This document shows, piece by piece, positions 8,385 to 16,171 of a DNA stretch of 52,899 bases. Each line of letters opens with the position of its first letter. Position 1 is the first letter of the stretch. The notes beneath the pieces were generated by a model. That model did no database searches and was not told the DNA's origin. It was given only the letters and a program-made list of their open reading frames with translations. The position numbers were made by a program, and so were the translations under genes. Origin of the DNA: Lachnospiraceae bacterium (GTDB lineage: Bacteria > Bacillota > Clostridia > Lachnospirales > Lachnospiraceae); contig JAFZMO010000039.1 of the NCBI GenBank assembly GCA_017551165.1, positions 1-52,899 on the forward strand. The letters run 5' to 3'.

Positions 8385-8432
8385 CGTAACCGTTTTGTAA
8401 CACTTGCGTGGCCTTTGTAACAGTATCGTAAC
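8385..8432 (+). promoter_or_regulatory. Two WalR/PhoB-type direct-repeat boxes upstream of the PBP gene
   Basis: GTAAC occurs at 8386, 8397, 8417 and 8428, giving two units with an 11-bp internal period: CGTAAC-N5-TGTAAC (8385-8401) and TGTAAC-N5-CGTAAC (8416-8432). This is close to the known WalR (YycF) box TGTWAH-N5-TGTWAH, used by an essential regulator of cell-wall genes, and has the half-site period of OmpR/PhoB-type regulators. The second unit ends 10 bp before the -35 element of the PBP promoter, a common activator position. No regulator gene is in the window. Confidence 0.5.
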
Positions 8433-8442
8433 CGGCCGTCGG

Positions 8443-8471
8443 TTTACAGGATATTCTTGTTGTGATATAAT
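8443..8471 (+). promoter_or_regulatory. Promoter of the class A PBP gene
   Basis: TTTACA (8443-8448) and TATAAT (8466-8471) are separated by 17 bp. The leader of about 55 nt holds a hairpin, GCGCGG with CCGCGC (8492-8497, 8509-8514), just before the weak ribosome-binding site. Confidence 0.8.
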
Positions 8472-8534
8472 CAAGAGGAAGTGGGCGAGTTGCGCGGACT
8501 CCCGAAAACCGCGCGGAAAGAAGTAAGTATTACC

Positions 8535-11315
8535 ATGAATTACAGTCATTACAATGTTGTGCGTAAACAAAAGTATCTGAAATCTCCCGTGCGACGATTT
8601 TACAGCATGATGCGGATCTGGATGTTCCGCATTGCTCTCGTCGCTATGGTCTTTGTGCTCGTCGTCGGCTGTTTTGCCGCCTACGGTGCTTATCAGGGTG
8701 CGGTATCGACCGCTCCGAGCATCGACGGTATCGATGTCCATCCGGACCGTTTCGCCTCCAAGATCTACTATCCCGACAACACGCTGATCGTCGAGCTGGT
8801 GGGCGCCGGAACCAATCAGATCTATGCGAAGATCGACAAGATCCCGCAGAAGGTCCGCGACGCCTTTGTCGCGATGGAGGACGAGCGTTTCTATCAGCAC
8901 TCCGGTATTGACGTGCGCGGTATCTTCCGTGCTGCATTTTCCGTTGTAAAGGTCCGCGGTCTGAAGTACGGTGCAAGTACGATCACGCAGCAGCTCCTGA
9001 AGAACCAGGTGTTCGGCGGCGGTAACGAGCGAAGCTCGGTCGACAAGGCCATCCGTAAGATCCAGGAGCAGTACCTCGCAGTACAGCTTGAGGACAGAAT
9101 GGACAAGGAGACCATCCTGGAGTACTATCTCAACTCCATCAACCTCGGCAACGGTGCGTACGGTATCGCCGACGCCGCTCTCCGCTACTTCGGCAAGGAC
9201 GTGTCCGAGCTCACGATCTCGGAGGCTGCGGTCATCGCGCCGATCGCGTACTCTCCGTCCTACATGAACCCTCTCCGCAACGAGTCGTCGGAGAAGGAGA
9301 ACCGCAGACGTCGCGAGGACTGTCTCAACAACATGCTCAACGCAGGTCTCTGCACGCAGGAGGAATACGACGAGGCCATCGCCGACACCGAGGACGTCTA
9401 CATCCGCCTGAAGCAGTACGCCGAGATTGAGAAGGCGTCCAGCGTGGAACAGCAGTACTCCTATTTCGTTGACGAGCTGATCGAGCAGCTGCTTGAGGAT
9501 CTCCAGAAGAAGGGCTACTCCTCCGTCGAGGCGAGCAATCTTCTGTACACCGGCGGTCTCAAGATCTACACGACGCAGGACCGTCAGATCCAGGGCATCA
9601 TGGACTCCTATTTTACGAATGAGGAGTATTTTCCGAAACTGAAATCCGGCTCGTACTACGAGCTTACAAAGAACTATGCGCTGTCCCTCGTCGGACAGGG
9701 CAAGGACGCTCCGGCGGTACACTACCACCTGAACGACCTTCTGAAGTATTACGCCAAGTACAAGGATTCCTCGAAGAACTACTACCACAAGGAAGGCAGC
9801 ACCGGCATCAGCCAGTACACGACCAACAAGGACCTGATGAACACCATGATCGATGAATTCGTCGAGGCCATGAAGAAGGAATACGAGGAGAAGCACCCCG
9901 GCGTGGATTACATTCCGATGGAGACACGCTCCTTCACGATCCAACCGCAGTGCGCCATGGTCATCATGGACCAGTCGACCGGCTGCGTGGTCGCACAGTA
10001 CGGCGGCCGCGGCGAGAAAGTCGGCAACCGTGTCCTGAACCGCGCGAGCAACACCTACCGTCAGGCGGGTTCGACCTTCAAGGTTCTCGCTTCGTTCCTT
10101 CCCGCGATCGATGTGTGCGGATACACGCTCGCAAGCTGCTTTGACGACTGCTATTTCGTGTACCCGAACAGCGACAAGGAAGTTATCAACTGGTATAAGC
10201 CGAGGTTCAAGGGCCTCTCCACCATCCGTCAGGGTATCTACGATTCCCGTAACGTCGTTGCCTGCCAGTGCATGCTCGTGGTTACGCCGGAGATCGGCGT
10301 CGCGACGCTGCAGAAGCTCGGCTTCTCCCGCATCGACACAGACGGCAGTGACGGCTTCTCCGACTACAACGTATCTATCGCACTCGGCGGTCTCACCAAC
10401 GGCTGCTCCGTGCTGGAGATGACGGCCGGCTATGCGGCGATCGCGAACAACGGCGTCTACATCAAGCCCCGGTACTACACGACGGTGTACGACCACGACA
10501 ACAACATTTTGCTCGACAACAAGATCGAGTCCAAGCAGGTCATGAAGGCTTCCACCGCATACCTGCTCACGGACGCCATGGTGGACACCTGTAAGATCGG
10601 TACCGGTACCACATGTAACTTCAAGAAGCTGACGAACATTCCGGTGGCCGGCAAGACCGGTACCGCTCATGACAACGTCGACCTGTGGTTCGCCGGATTC
10701 ACGCCGTTCTATACGTCCGCGATCTGGAGCGGTTGCGACAACAACCTCGAACAGACCAACAATCAATACTATCGATATCTGTGGCGCTACATTATGGAGG
10801 AGGTCCACGAGGTGAAGGGTCTCGCGTACGATGCCGATGGCAACAAGCTCGAGATCGCTTTCGAACAGCCTGCCTCCATCGTCAAGGCCAAGATCTGTAC
10901 CAAGTGCGGCAAGCTTGCGGTGTCCGGTCTCTGTGACGCATACGCCGGCGGCAACTGCATCAAGGAAGAACTCTTCGAAAACGGTACGGTTCCGTTCGAG
11001 ACCTGCACCTGCCACGTTCGCGTTCAGGTGTGTGCGGAGTCCGGACAGGCTGCCGGCCCGTACTGCCCGTCCACGATCACCCGTGTTCTCCTTCGTAAGA
11101 ACGAGACCGCAGAGGCACTCGCGCACGGCGGAACCGACGACACCAAGTACATCGTGAGCGGCTCGGCACAGACCGCCTGCACGATCCACGGCGCCGGCTG
11201 GACGCCTCCGGAAGGCGGTGACGGCACGGATGGCGGAGATGGCGGCACAACGCCCGACGGCGGCGCAGGAGGCACTCCCGACGGCGGTGCCGGTGGCGGC
11301 GCAACCACAGACTAG
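8535..11315 (+). CDS. Class A penicillin-binding protein (PBP1A type)
   Basis: A 926-residue bifunctional peptidoglycan synthase. A cytoplasmic N-terminus and one membrane anchor (about residues 30-54) precede a GT51 glycosyltransferase domain with EDERFYQHSGID (catalytic Glu115) and GASTITQQLLKN, which polymerises lipid II. The transpeptidase domain has all three active-site motifs: STFK (Ser513, Lys516), SRN (571-573) and KTGT (707-710). After it comes a Cys-rich segment (ICTKCGK, GLCDAYAGGNC, CTCH, GPYCPST, about 790-850) typical of clostridial PBP1A, and a Gly/Thr/Asp tail. The ATG at 8535 is chosen because the membrane anchor and family start fit it; upstream codons overlap the promoter leader. 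A DUF6472 gene follows 9 nt downstream. Confidence 0.93.
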   Translation: MNYSHYNVVRKQKYLKSPVRRFYSMMRIWMFRIALVAMVFVLVVGCFAAYGAYQGAVSTAPSIDGIDVHPDRFASKIYYPDNTLIVELVGAGTNQIYAKIDKIPQKVRDAFVAMEDERFYQHSGIDVRGIFRAAFSVVKVRGLKYGASTITQQLLKNQVFGGGNERSSVDKAIRKIQEQYLAVQLEDRMDKETILEYYLNSINLGNGAYGIADAALRYFGKDVSELTISEAAVIAPIAYSPSYMNPLRNESSEKENRRRREDCLNNMLNAGLCTQEEYDEAIADTEDVYIRLKQYAEIEKASSVEQQYSYFVDELIEQLLEDLQKKGYSSVEASNLLYTGGLKIYTTQDRQIQGIMDSYFTNEEYFPKLKSGSYYELTKNYALSLVGQGKDAPAVHYHLNDLLKYYAKYKDSSKNYYHKEGSTGISQYTTNKDLMNTMIDEFVEAMKKEYEEKHPGVDYIPMETRSFTIQPQCAMVIMDQSTGCVVAQYGGRGEKVGNRVLNRASNTYRQAGSTFKVLASFLPAIDVCGYTLASCFDDCYFVYPNSDKEVINWYKPRFKGLSTIRQGIYDSRNVVACQCMLVVTPEIGVATLQKLGFSRIDTDGSDGFSDYNVSIALGGLTNGCSVLEMTAGYAAIANNGVYIKPRYYTTVYDHDNNILLDNKIESKQVMKASTAYLLTDAMVDTCKIGTGTTCNFKKLTNIPVAGKTGTAHDNVDLWFAGFTPFYTSAIWSGCDNNLEQTNNQYYRYLWRYIMEEVHEVKGLAYDADGNKLEIAFEQPASIVKAKICTKCGKLAVSGLCDAYAGGNCIKEELFENGTVPFETCTCHVRVQVCAESGQAAGPYCPSTITRVLLRKNETAEALAHGGTDDTKYIVSGSAQTACTIHGAGWTPPEGGDGTDGGDGGTTPDGGAGGTPDGGAGGGATTD

Positions 11316-11324
11316 GAGTCCGAG

Positions 11325-11534
11325 ATGGCACAGAACACACATCCGAAGAAACCCTCCCCGCCGACCAACTGCGATTACTGCATGTACTATGAGTACGACG
11401 AGGACTACGAATGCTACACCTGCAGCAAGGATCTCGACGAGGATGAGATGGCGCATTTCATGCGCGGCGAGTCCTTCGCCTGCCCGTTCTTCCGCAACGG
11501 CGACGAGTATCTTGTTGTCCGAAAGCAAATGTAA
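11325..11534 (+). CDS. DUF6472 small Cys-rich protein
   Basis: A 69-residue acidic protein with NCDYCMYYEYDEDYECYTC, DLDEDEMAHFM and ACPFF, matching the DUF6472 family found across Lachnospiraceae. Five cysteines (two CxxC-like pairs and one near the C-terminus) suggest a small metal-binding or redox fold. Function unknown. The gene begins 9 nt after the PBP stop, with TAGGAGTCC as the ribosome-binding site overlapping that stop codon, so it is almost certainly cotranscribed with the PBP gene. No membrane segment is seen. Confidence 0.85.
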   Translation: MAQNTHPKKPSPPTNCDYCMYYEYDEDYECYTCSKDLDEDEMAHFMRGESFACPFFRNGDEYLVVRKQM

Positions 11535-11574
11535 ACAATTAAATGTAAAAATAGTGCTAAATGACGGAAAACAA

Positions 11575-11628
11575 GTAAAAATATTTACAATTATTTCATT
11601 TGCATTCTTCGCCGCCATTTGCTATACT
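11575..11628 (+). promoter_or_regulatory. Strong promoter of the candidate small RNA with an upstream palindrome
   Basis: TTGCAT (11600-11605) and TATACT (11623-11628) are 17 bp apart. The palindrome GTAAA-AATA-TTTAC (11575-11588) ends 11 bp before the -35 element. The preceding 50 bp are markedly AT-rich, like an UP element. No coding frame follows. Confidence 0.65.
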
Positions 11629-11634
11629 GTACCA

Positions 11635-11760
11635 CGATAAATGAAGTACAAACGTACTTCCTGACACTGACAGTTTTCTTTTTCCTCTTTATATTACGCG
11701 CAGGGGACTGCTACCGATTGGCTCTTTGAGAAGAACCCGTCGGTAGCAGTTCCCTTTTTA
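11635..11760 (+). ncRNA. Candidate small RNA ending in a long hairpin
   Basis: This segment of about 125 nt lies between a good promoter and a terminator and has no plausible reading frame. It opens with the perfect hairpin GAAGTAC-AAAC-GTACTTC (11643-11660), followed by a pyrimidine-rich single-stranded stretch. It closes with a 15-bp stem (11703-11717 with 11740-11754, one G-U pair) topped by a second imperfect stem (GGCTCTT with AAGAACC) and five T. The closing hairpin is much longer than a plain terminator. I do not recognise an Rfam family; it does not look like 6S, SRP or tmRNA. It could also be the untranslated 3' end of the PBP/DUF6472 transcript. Confidence 0.5.
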
Positions 11761-11764
11761 CGCC

Positions 11765-11791
11765 AAAAAAGCCGGAGCACTGTGCTCCGGC
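11765..11791 (-). terminator. Minus-strand terminator
   Basis: GCCGGAGC and GCTCCGGC form an 8-bp stem around ACTGT. On the minus strand they are followed by TTTTTT, ending the transcript of the small anchored protein at 11826-12179. Confidence 0.85.
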
Positions 11792-11825
11792 CGATCCCGT
11801 CAAATTCGTTTGTCTCGGAAAATGA

Positions 11826-12179
11826 TCAATCCCTCTGGTTGTTCTGCCTGGTGTAATAGAAGAACACGGCCACCATCATTCCGATCGCGATGCCTCCCGC
11901 CAGGATGACGCCGAGCGCATATTGCTCTGCCGCCATCTGCTTCTTCGGCTTCGGCGTGGACGTTGGCTCCGGGGCTTCCGTCGGCGCCGCACCTTCCGTT
12001 TCATCCTCGGTGTCGCCCGAGATGTCGGATACGGAGATCGTGCCGTTGCCGTAGAGGATATTGGCTGCCTGCGCGTTCTGACAGTTCAGGGAGAACAACA
12101 AAACAAAGGCAAACAAAAGCACCAATGCTCTCGCTGCCTTCCGGATGCCGTATGCGATTCCTCCGTGGACCTCTCTCAT
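11826..12179 (-). CDS. Small secreted or anchored protein with C-terminal membrane helix
   Basis: A 117-residue protein. An N-terminal hydrophobic segment (about residues 18-37, ALVLLFAFVLLFSLNCQNAQAA) looks like a signal peptide with a likely cleavage after AQA. An acidic, Pro/Thr-rich extracellular stretch follows (PTEAPEPTSTPKPKK), then a C-terminal membrane helix (about 87-108) and the basic end YYTRQNNQRD. The ATG at 12179 has GAGGGAG upstream; the longer frame to 12296 would run through the promoter and is rejected. It is a single gene with its own promoter and terminator, convergent with the small RNA. Family and function unknown. Confidence 0.65.
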   Translation of the reverse strand: MREVHGGIAYGIRKAARALVLLFAFVLLFSLNCQNAQAANILYGNGTISVSDISGDTEDETEGAAPTEAPEPTSTPKPKKQMAAEQYALGVILAGGIAIGMMVAVFFYYTRQNNQRD

Positions 12180-12258
12180 AGCTCCCTCGTGTTCCCGTCG
12201 CCCCGCATACAGGTACGCGTGCGAACCGACAGAACAAAAGATTTTTCCTGACAATGTA

Positions 12259-12288
12259 ATTATAGCACAGTTCAAACGAAAAAGTAAA
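12259..12288 (-). promoter_or_regulatory. Promoter of the small anchored protein gene
   Basis: On the minus strand TTTACT (12288-12283) and TATAAT (12264-12259) are separated by 18 bp. Confidence 0.6.
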
Positions 12289-12313
12289 CCCCCCATTGCG
12301 GCGCAAGAATGGG

Positions 12314-12342
12314 TTTACAAAACGTAGAAAAAAAGGTATGAT
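12314..12342 (+). promoter_or_regulatory. Promoter of the membrane glycosyltransferase gene
   Basis: TTTACA (12314-12319) and TATGAT (12337-12342) are 17 bp apart. AAGGAG follows before the ATG at 12381. Confidence 0.7.
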
Positions 12343-12380
12343 AGCAACAGTGATTTTCTACCGTTTCAAGGAGCTCTGCG

Positions 12381-14354
12381 ATGAATTCCGCGAACTATTC
12401 CGCGTACAACGAAATGCCGTTATTTCCCCGCCTTGCTGACAGCCGGCGGGTTCTTATTGTCGCGCTGATCAAGCTCTTCCTGGACGGTCTTTTGTTCTTT
12501 GTGATCCTGTACAGTCCGCTTCACCGTCTCGGCGTCTTCCGCTACATGGCCGAGGACTACTGGCAGACGTGTCTTTCATTTCGCAAAATATCTCTCCCCG
12601 AGCCGAGCTACAGCCTCTGGTTTTTCACCGGACTTCTGTTTGCGACGGTTTTGTATCTCTACTCGGTCTATATCACCAATATCCGCAAGAAGGTGAGCTA
12701 CCTGATGTACGCCGGTCTGTTCGGGATCGACGTCCTCTTCGTGATCCAGCCCTCGAAGCTGCTGTTCACGGTCCTTCTGTGCGCGCTTCTTCTGACGTTT
12801 CTGCGGATCGGCAATCCGATCGTCCGCTACAGCCTGTGCGGCGTGACCGTGCTTCTGTACGGCCTTCTCGTGACGTACACGGGACTTGTTCTGATCCCTG
12901 TCTACCTCGTCGCGCGCCTGTGGCAGAAAAATGACACGAACGGCATCCGCGTGTGCGTGCTTCTGATGTTCCTCTTCTGCCTCCTGTATCAGGCGGGCGT
13001 GATCTCGAAGATCTATACGCTTCATCCGAGCATCATCACCGAAGTCACCTACAAGCGCCGTTTCCCGGATGAGAACTACATGGGACATGTCTCCTACTAC
13101 CTCGTCGACACGGTCCTGATCCTGCTTCGGATCCTGTTCCCGATCGACGCGCTGATCGCGTCCGGAAGCGACCTGATCACCCGCATCTACGCAGCCGCAC
13201 AGCTTGTCACGATCGCACTTCTGTACCCCCGCATGCGCCATCTTCTTCAGGCGAGATCCAAGCGAGGCATCAGCCGCGAGGACCGCATGCAGTCCGATGT
13301 GTTCATCGCGCTCGGAGCGCTCGCGTGCAGCCAGTGCTTCACCGCGCAGGAGCCCATCGAGGCGCTCCGCTATCTGTCGGCCTGCTACCCGCTTCTGTAC
13401 TATCTGATGTTCACCGCCGGTGACCGCGTGCTCTATCCGCAGCTGCAGCGCGACCTGTCCGGAACCTGCCCCGTGGTGTTCTGCCACCGCGGCGGCGACG
13501 ACTACCTGCACGATGTTCTGCAGCGCGCCGGTCGCTCCTGCGGCTACCGCAACATCGTTCTCCTCGGTGACGAGGACAATCGCGGCTTCCTCTCGAACTG
13601 GGTCGACATCGCGACCTGCAACAAGGAGGAGGCAACCCGCTTCCGCGCTCTGTACCGCCCGTACGGCGACTCGGACGCGACCATGTTTGACCTGATCTGC
13701 CTGGAGCGTCATTTTGCGCTGTACGGCTTTATGAAGGATCGAGGGATCGACCGCTGCTTCCTGTGCGACAGCGACGTTCTCGTCTACGGCAACCTCTGCG
13801 AGCTTCCGCTGGAGGATGCCGACTTTGCGTGCACGGGAACCGCTTCCGCTGAGTTTTTGAAGGAAAATGTCTCCCCTCACTGCGCGTACTGGACGATCGA
13901 CCGCCTGCGCCAGTTCCTCGATTTCGTGCTGTACGTCTACCGCTCCAACACGGAGTGGCTCAAGGAGGTCTGCCGCAAGCAGACGCTCGAGGGAACGCCG
14001 TCGCGCATCACCGACACCGTGCTGCTCACCGCGTGGTGTAAGATCGTGTCGGAGTACGACAAGGACTTCCGCTACCGCAACCTGTGCGAGGTCAAGGACG
14101 GCGTGACGTGGGACTACTCCCTGTCCACCCCGGACAACCTTGAGCAGGACGAGTACCGCTACAACAAGATGCGGCAGACCAAGGACTTCAGGTTCCGCAA
14201 GCACATCCCTTATTTTACGAAAAAAAATGACGGCAACGAGGTTGCCGCCATGTGTCTCCACTTAAGTCATTGCAGTACGTACACGCCGCTTCTTCTTCAC
14301 GAGACCGGCCTGTCGTTCCTGTATCTCTTTAACCGTCTGATGTATCGCGAGTAG
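12381..14354 (+). CDS. Polytopic membrane protein fused to a GT-A glycosyltransferase-like domain
   Basis: A 657-residue protein in two parts. Residues 24-345 contain about nine hydrophobic segments (for example 28-45, 79-98, 105-122, 126-142, 150-180, 190-207, 240-257, 272-283, 330-345). Residues 360-657 form a soluble domain with the fold cues of a nucleotide-sugar transferase: CGYRNIVLLGDEDN near 387, then LCDSDVLVYGN, whose DSD (463-465) is the metal-binding DXD motif, and DTVLLTAW later. The DXD domain recalls GT8-like or capsular transferases. It probably moves sugars onto a lipid or envelope polymer at the membrane. The stop codon directly abuts the stop of the convergent TPR gene. Acceptor and donor unknown. 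Confidence 0.7.
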   Translation: MNSANYSAYNEMPLFPRLADSRRVLIVALIKLFLDGLLFFVILYSPLHRLGVFRYMAEDYWQTCLSFRKISLPEPSYSLWFFTGLLFATVLYLYSVYITNIRKKVSYLMYAGLFGIDVLFVIQPSKLLFTVLLCALLLTFLRIGNPIVRYSLCGVTVLLYGLLVTYTGLVLIPVYLVARLWQKNDTNGIRVCVLLMFLFCLLYQAGVISKIYTLHPSIITEVTYKRRFPDENYMGHVSYYLVDTVLILLRILFPIDALIASGSDLITRIYAAAQLVTIALLYPRMRHLLQARSKRGISREDRMQSDVFIALGALACSQCFTAQEPIEALRYLSACYPLLYYLMFTAGDRVLYPQLQRDLSGTCPVVFCHRGGDDYLHDVLQRAGRSCGYRNIVLLGDEDNRGFLSNWVDIATCNKEEATRFRALYRPYGDSDATMFDLICLERHFALYGFMKDRGIDRCFLCDSDVLVYGNLCELPLEDADFACTGTASAEFLKENVSPHCAYWTIDRLRQFLDFVLYVYRSNTEWLKEVCRKQTLEGTPSRITDTVLLTAWCKIVSEYDKDFRYRNLCEVKDGVTWDYSLSTPDNLEQDEYRYNKMRQTKDFRFRKHIPYFTKKNDGNEVAAMCLHLSHCSTYTPLLLHETGLSFLYLFNRLMYRE

Positions 14355-15794
14355 TTACCGGATCTCGTTGAGGGCACTCCGGACAGCCGAGATGTGCTCG
14401 CCCTCCGGGAAACGCTCCGTGTACTCATTGTAGTACCGCGCTGCCGCTGCCAGGTCACCGGTCAGCTGATAGGTCCGCGCGAGGTAGTACATGTTCTTCT
14501 CGTTATCCGCTGACTTCTCGTACGAGTACACGAAATACTCCAGCGCATCGTCATACTTCTTGTTGTCGAACAGCGAGCGTCCCTTGTCAAACAGCTCGGA
14601 GCTCGTCATCGTGACCGACTGTGCATCCGGAAAATCCGCCAGCACCTTGTTGTAGATCTGCTTCGCGGACTCACTCTTCAACTCCTCATCGGACACCGCG
14701 CGAATGCGCTTCTGCAGGATGAACAGCTCATCCTTGGTCGCCGCGCCCTTCTCCTTCAGCTTGAGATAGTACGCCGCCATATTGAAGACGTTGATACCGC
14801 CGGCCTTGTTGCGAAGGTCGGAGAGCTCCGCCTCGTTGGCCTCGAGCTCGGTCTCCTGCATATCGATCTTGTTGCGCAGGGACTGGGACTCCTTCTCGAG
14901 CGCATCGATGTCCGTCAGGTACTTCGACATCTGCTCCGCGTAATCCCCCTGTGTATTCTTGAACTCCTGCCGCATGCCGGTCTTGATGCCCGGCACGACG
15001 AGGAAGTACACGACCATGATCCCGAGGAAAATGCCCACCAGCAGCGAGATCAGGACACGGTAATCGACGTGGTCCTGCTCCTCCAGGTAGGAGGCGTACG
15101 TCTTGGTCGTCACAATCTCCGCCTCCTGCTGCTCATCCTCCGCCTCGGTCACGGAGACCTTCAGCTTCCGGTTCGCGCGCAACATCGCGCGGATCTCACG
15201 CAGATATTTCATGGACGTCGTGTTCGTCACGTCGATCGCAAGCGTCTTGCGCAGGCACACTCTCGCCTTGTCCATCTGCCCGTATTTCATGTAGATCAGC
15301 GCCAGCATCTGCCATGCGCGGATGAACTTCGGGTTCAGGCTGACCGCCTTCTTCAGCTGCAGGATCGCGAGGTCGTCGCCGTCGTGCGCGACCGCATCCA
15401 CGGCACCGTTGTACTTGCGGATCGCAAGGTTAAGGTTGTCGAGCTTCGAGGGGTTGGAGCGCAGCATCTCGAGATACCGCGTAGCAGGGTTATTTTCCTC
15501 AAGATAACTGCGGCTGATGATCCACTCCTGGATGGCCGACACGGGGTCGCCCATCTCGCAGTACACAAGGCCGAGAAGGTTGCGCGCATCCACGTTCTTC
15601 TTGCTGACCTTGAGCGCACGGCGAAGCATCTCCGCAGCGCCCGAGAGATCTCGGTTGCGCGCCCGCTCCAGGCCGCGGTTATAGAAATAGCAGGAATATT
15701 TTCTGGTCTGGCGGTTTACCTCAATGTCGTAACCGCATTTGGCGCACACACCCTTTGAGATGATCATGTTTGCGCCGCACTTCGGACAAATCAT
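14355..15794 (-). CDS. Zinc-ribbon, TPR and coiled-coil membrane protein
   Basis: A 479-residue protein. Residues 3-20 hold two zinc-binding pairs (CPKC and CAKC). TPR helices follow at about 36-215 (NRGLERARNRDLSGAAEMLRRAL, ALIYMKYGQMDKARVCLRKTL). After an acidic spacer, a membrane helix lies at about 247-270 (VLISLLVGIFLGIMVVYFLVV). A coiled coil follows at about 285-335, then more TPR units to the end (FDKGRSLFDNKKYDDALEYF, LARTYQLTGDLAAAARYYNEY). The cytoplasmic TPR block and the outer coiled coil plus TPR block suggest a scaffold across the membrane. The 46-residue gene 23 nt upstream is probably in the same operon. Family common in Lachnospiraceae, function unknown. Confidence 0.8.
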   Translation of the reverse strand: MICPKCGANMIISKGVCAKCGYDIEVNRQTRKYSCYFYNRGLERARNRDLSGAAEMLRRALKVSKKNVDARNLLGLVYCEMGDPVSAIQEWIISRSYLEENNPATRYLEMLRSNPSKLDNLNLAIRKYNGAVDAVAHDGDDLAILQLKKAVSLNPKFIRAWQMLALIYMKYGQMDKARVCLRKTLAIDVTNTTSMKYLREIRAMLRANRKLKVSVTEAEDEQQEAEIVTTKTYASYLEEQDHVDYRVLISLLVGIFLGIMVVYFLVVPGIKTGMRQEFKNTQGDYAEQMSKYLTDIDALEKESQSLRNKIDMQETELEANEAELSDLRNKAGGINVFNMAAYYLKLKEKGAATKDELFILQKRIRAVSDEELKSESAKQIYNKVLADFPDAQSVTMTSSELFDKGRSLFDNKKYDDALEYFVYSYEKSADNEKNMYYLARTYQLTGDLAAAARYYNEYTERFPEGEHISAVRSALNEIR

Positions 15795-15817
15795 ACGAAC
15801 CTCCGTATGTCAATGAG

Positions 15818-15958
15818 TTACAGTTCCTTCTTCTCCTGAAGAATGCGCTCGATCACATCGGCCGCGTCCGTGATCTCACGGCTCAGGACAGCCTCCTCGG
15901 TCTCGCTGATCTCCATGCTGGGTACATATTTCTTCAATTCTTCATCAAAATCGATCAT
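15818..15958 (-). CDS. Conserved-looking 46-residue acidic protein
   Basis: The frame reads MIDFDEELKKYVPSMEISET, then EEAVLSREITDAADVIERIL, and ends QEKKEL. AAGGAG lies 6 nt before the ATG, and a good promoter is 72 nt upstream. The protein is highly acidic and helical, with no membrane segment. It lies 23 nt upstream of the zinc-ribbon/TPR gene, so it is probably the first gene of that operon. From memory, similar MIDF-type small acidic proteins precede TPR genes in other Lachnospiraceae, but this needs a search. Function unknown; it may bind the TPR protein. Confidence 0.7.
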   Translation of the reverse strand: MIDFDEELKKYVPSMEISETEEAVLSREITDAADVIERILQEKKEL

Positions 15959-16029
15959 GGTATTCTCCTTATCGCGCAACGATCGCGCAGACACACCGAT
16001 GCCGACGCCGTCGGCTACAGCCTTTTACC

Positions 16030-16058
16030 ATGATATCACATAATCCCTCATTTCTCAA
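16030..16058 (-). promoter_or_regulatory. Promoter of the small acidic/TPR operon
   Basis: On the minus strand TTGAGA (16058-16053) and TATCAT (16035-16030) are 17 bp apart. The leader carries the hairpin GCCGAC-GGC-GTCGGC (16001-16015). Confidence 0.65.
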
Positions 16059-16119
16059 TTCTTTCCTGCAAATGTTGGCTCCGCGGCGCTTTCCGTGCTC
16101 CCGCGACAGCGCCCCGAGA

Positions 16120-16155
16120 TTGTACGTTCGTTAATCTTTTACTTGCACGTTCGTT
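16120..16155. repeat. Direct repeat overlapping the glnA promoter
   Basis: TTGTACGTTCGTT (16120-16132) and TTGCACGTTCGTT (16143-16155) match at 12 of 13 positions, with a centre distance of 23 bp. The second copy contains the -35 element of glnA, so a protein bound here would block or recruit polymerase. No match to a GlnR or TnrA box was found. Confidence 0.5.
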
Positions 16156-16171
16156 TCACTTACGGTACAAT
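16143..16171 (+). promoter_or_regulatory. Promoter of glnA
   Basis: TTGCAC (16143-16148) and TACAAT (16166-16171) are 17 bp apart. AGGAGG precedes the ATG at 16234. The leader of about 55 nt is too short for a riboswitch. Confidence 0.75.

Noticed and set aside
8381-8396. Possible terminator hairpin (AAAACG-TAAC-CGTTTT) after the yigZ gene
   Set aside because: Only 6 bp, AT-rich, and without a T run; the GTAAC repeats there are better explained as regulatory boxes.
8238-11618. A 1126-codon open frame on the minus strand opposite the PBP gene
   Set aside because: It covers the whole PBP/DUF6472 region, has no known domain and low-complexity Val/Leu/Arg/Asp content, and is explained by GC-rich codon use on the other strand.
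12576-14261. A 561-codon minus-strand open frame opposite the glycosyltransferase gene
   Set aside because: Shadow of the plus-strand gene; charged and repetitive without recognisable domains.
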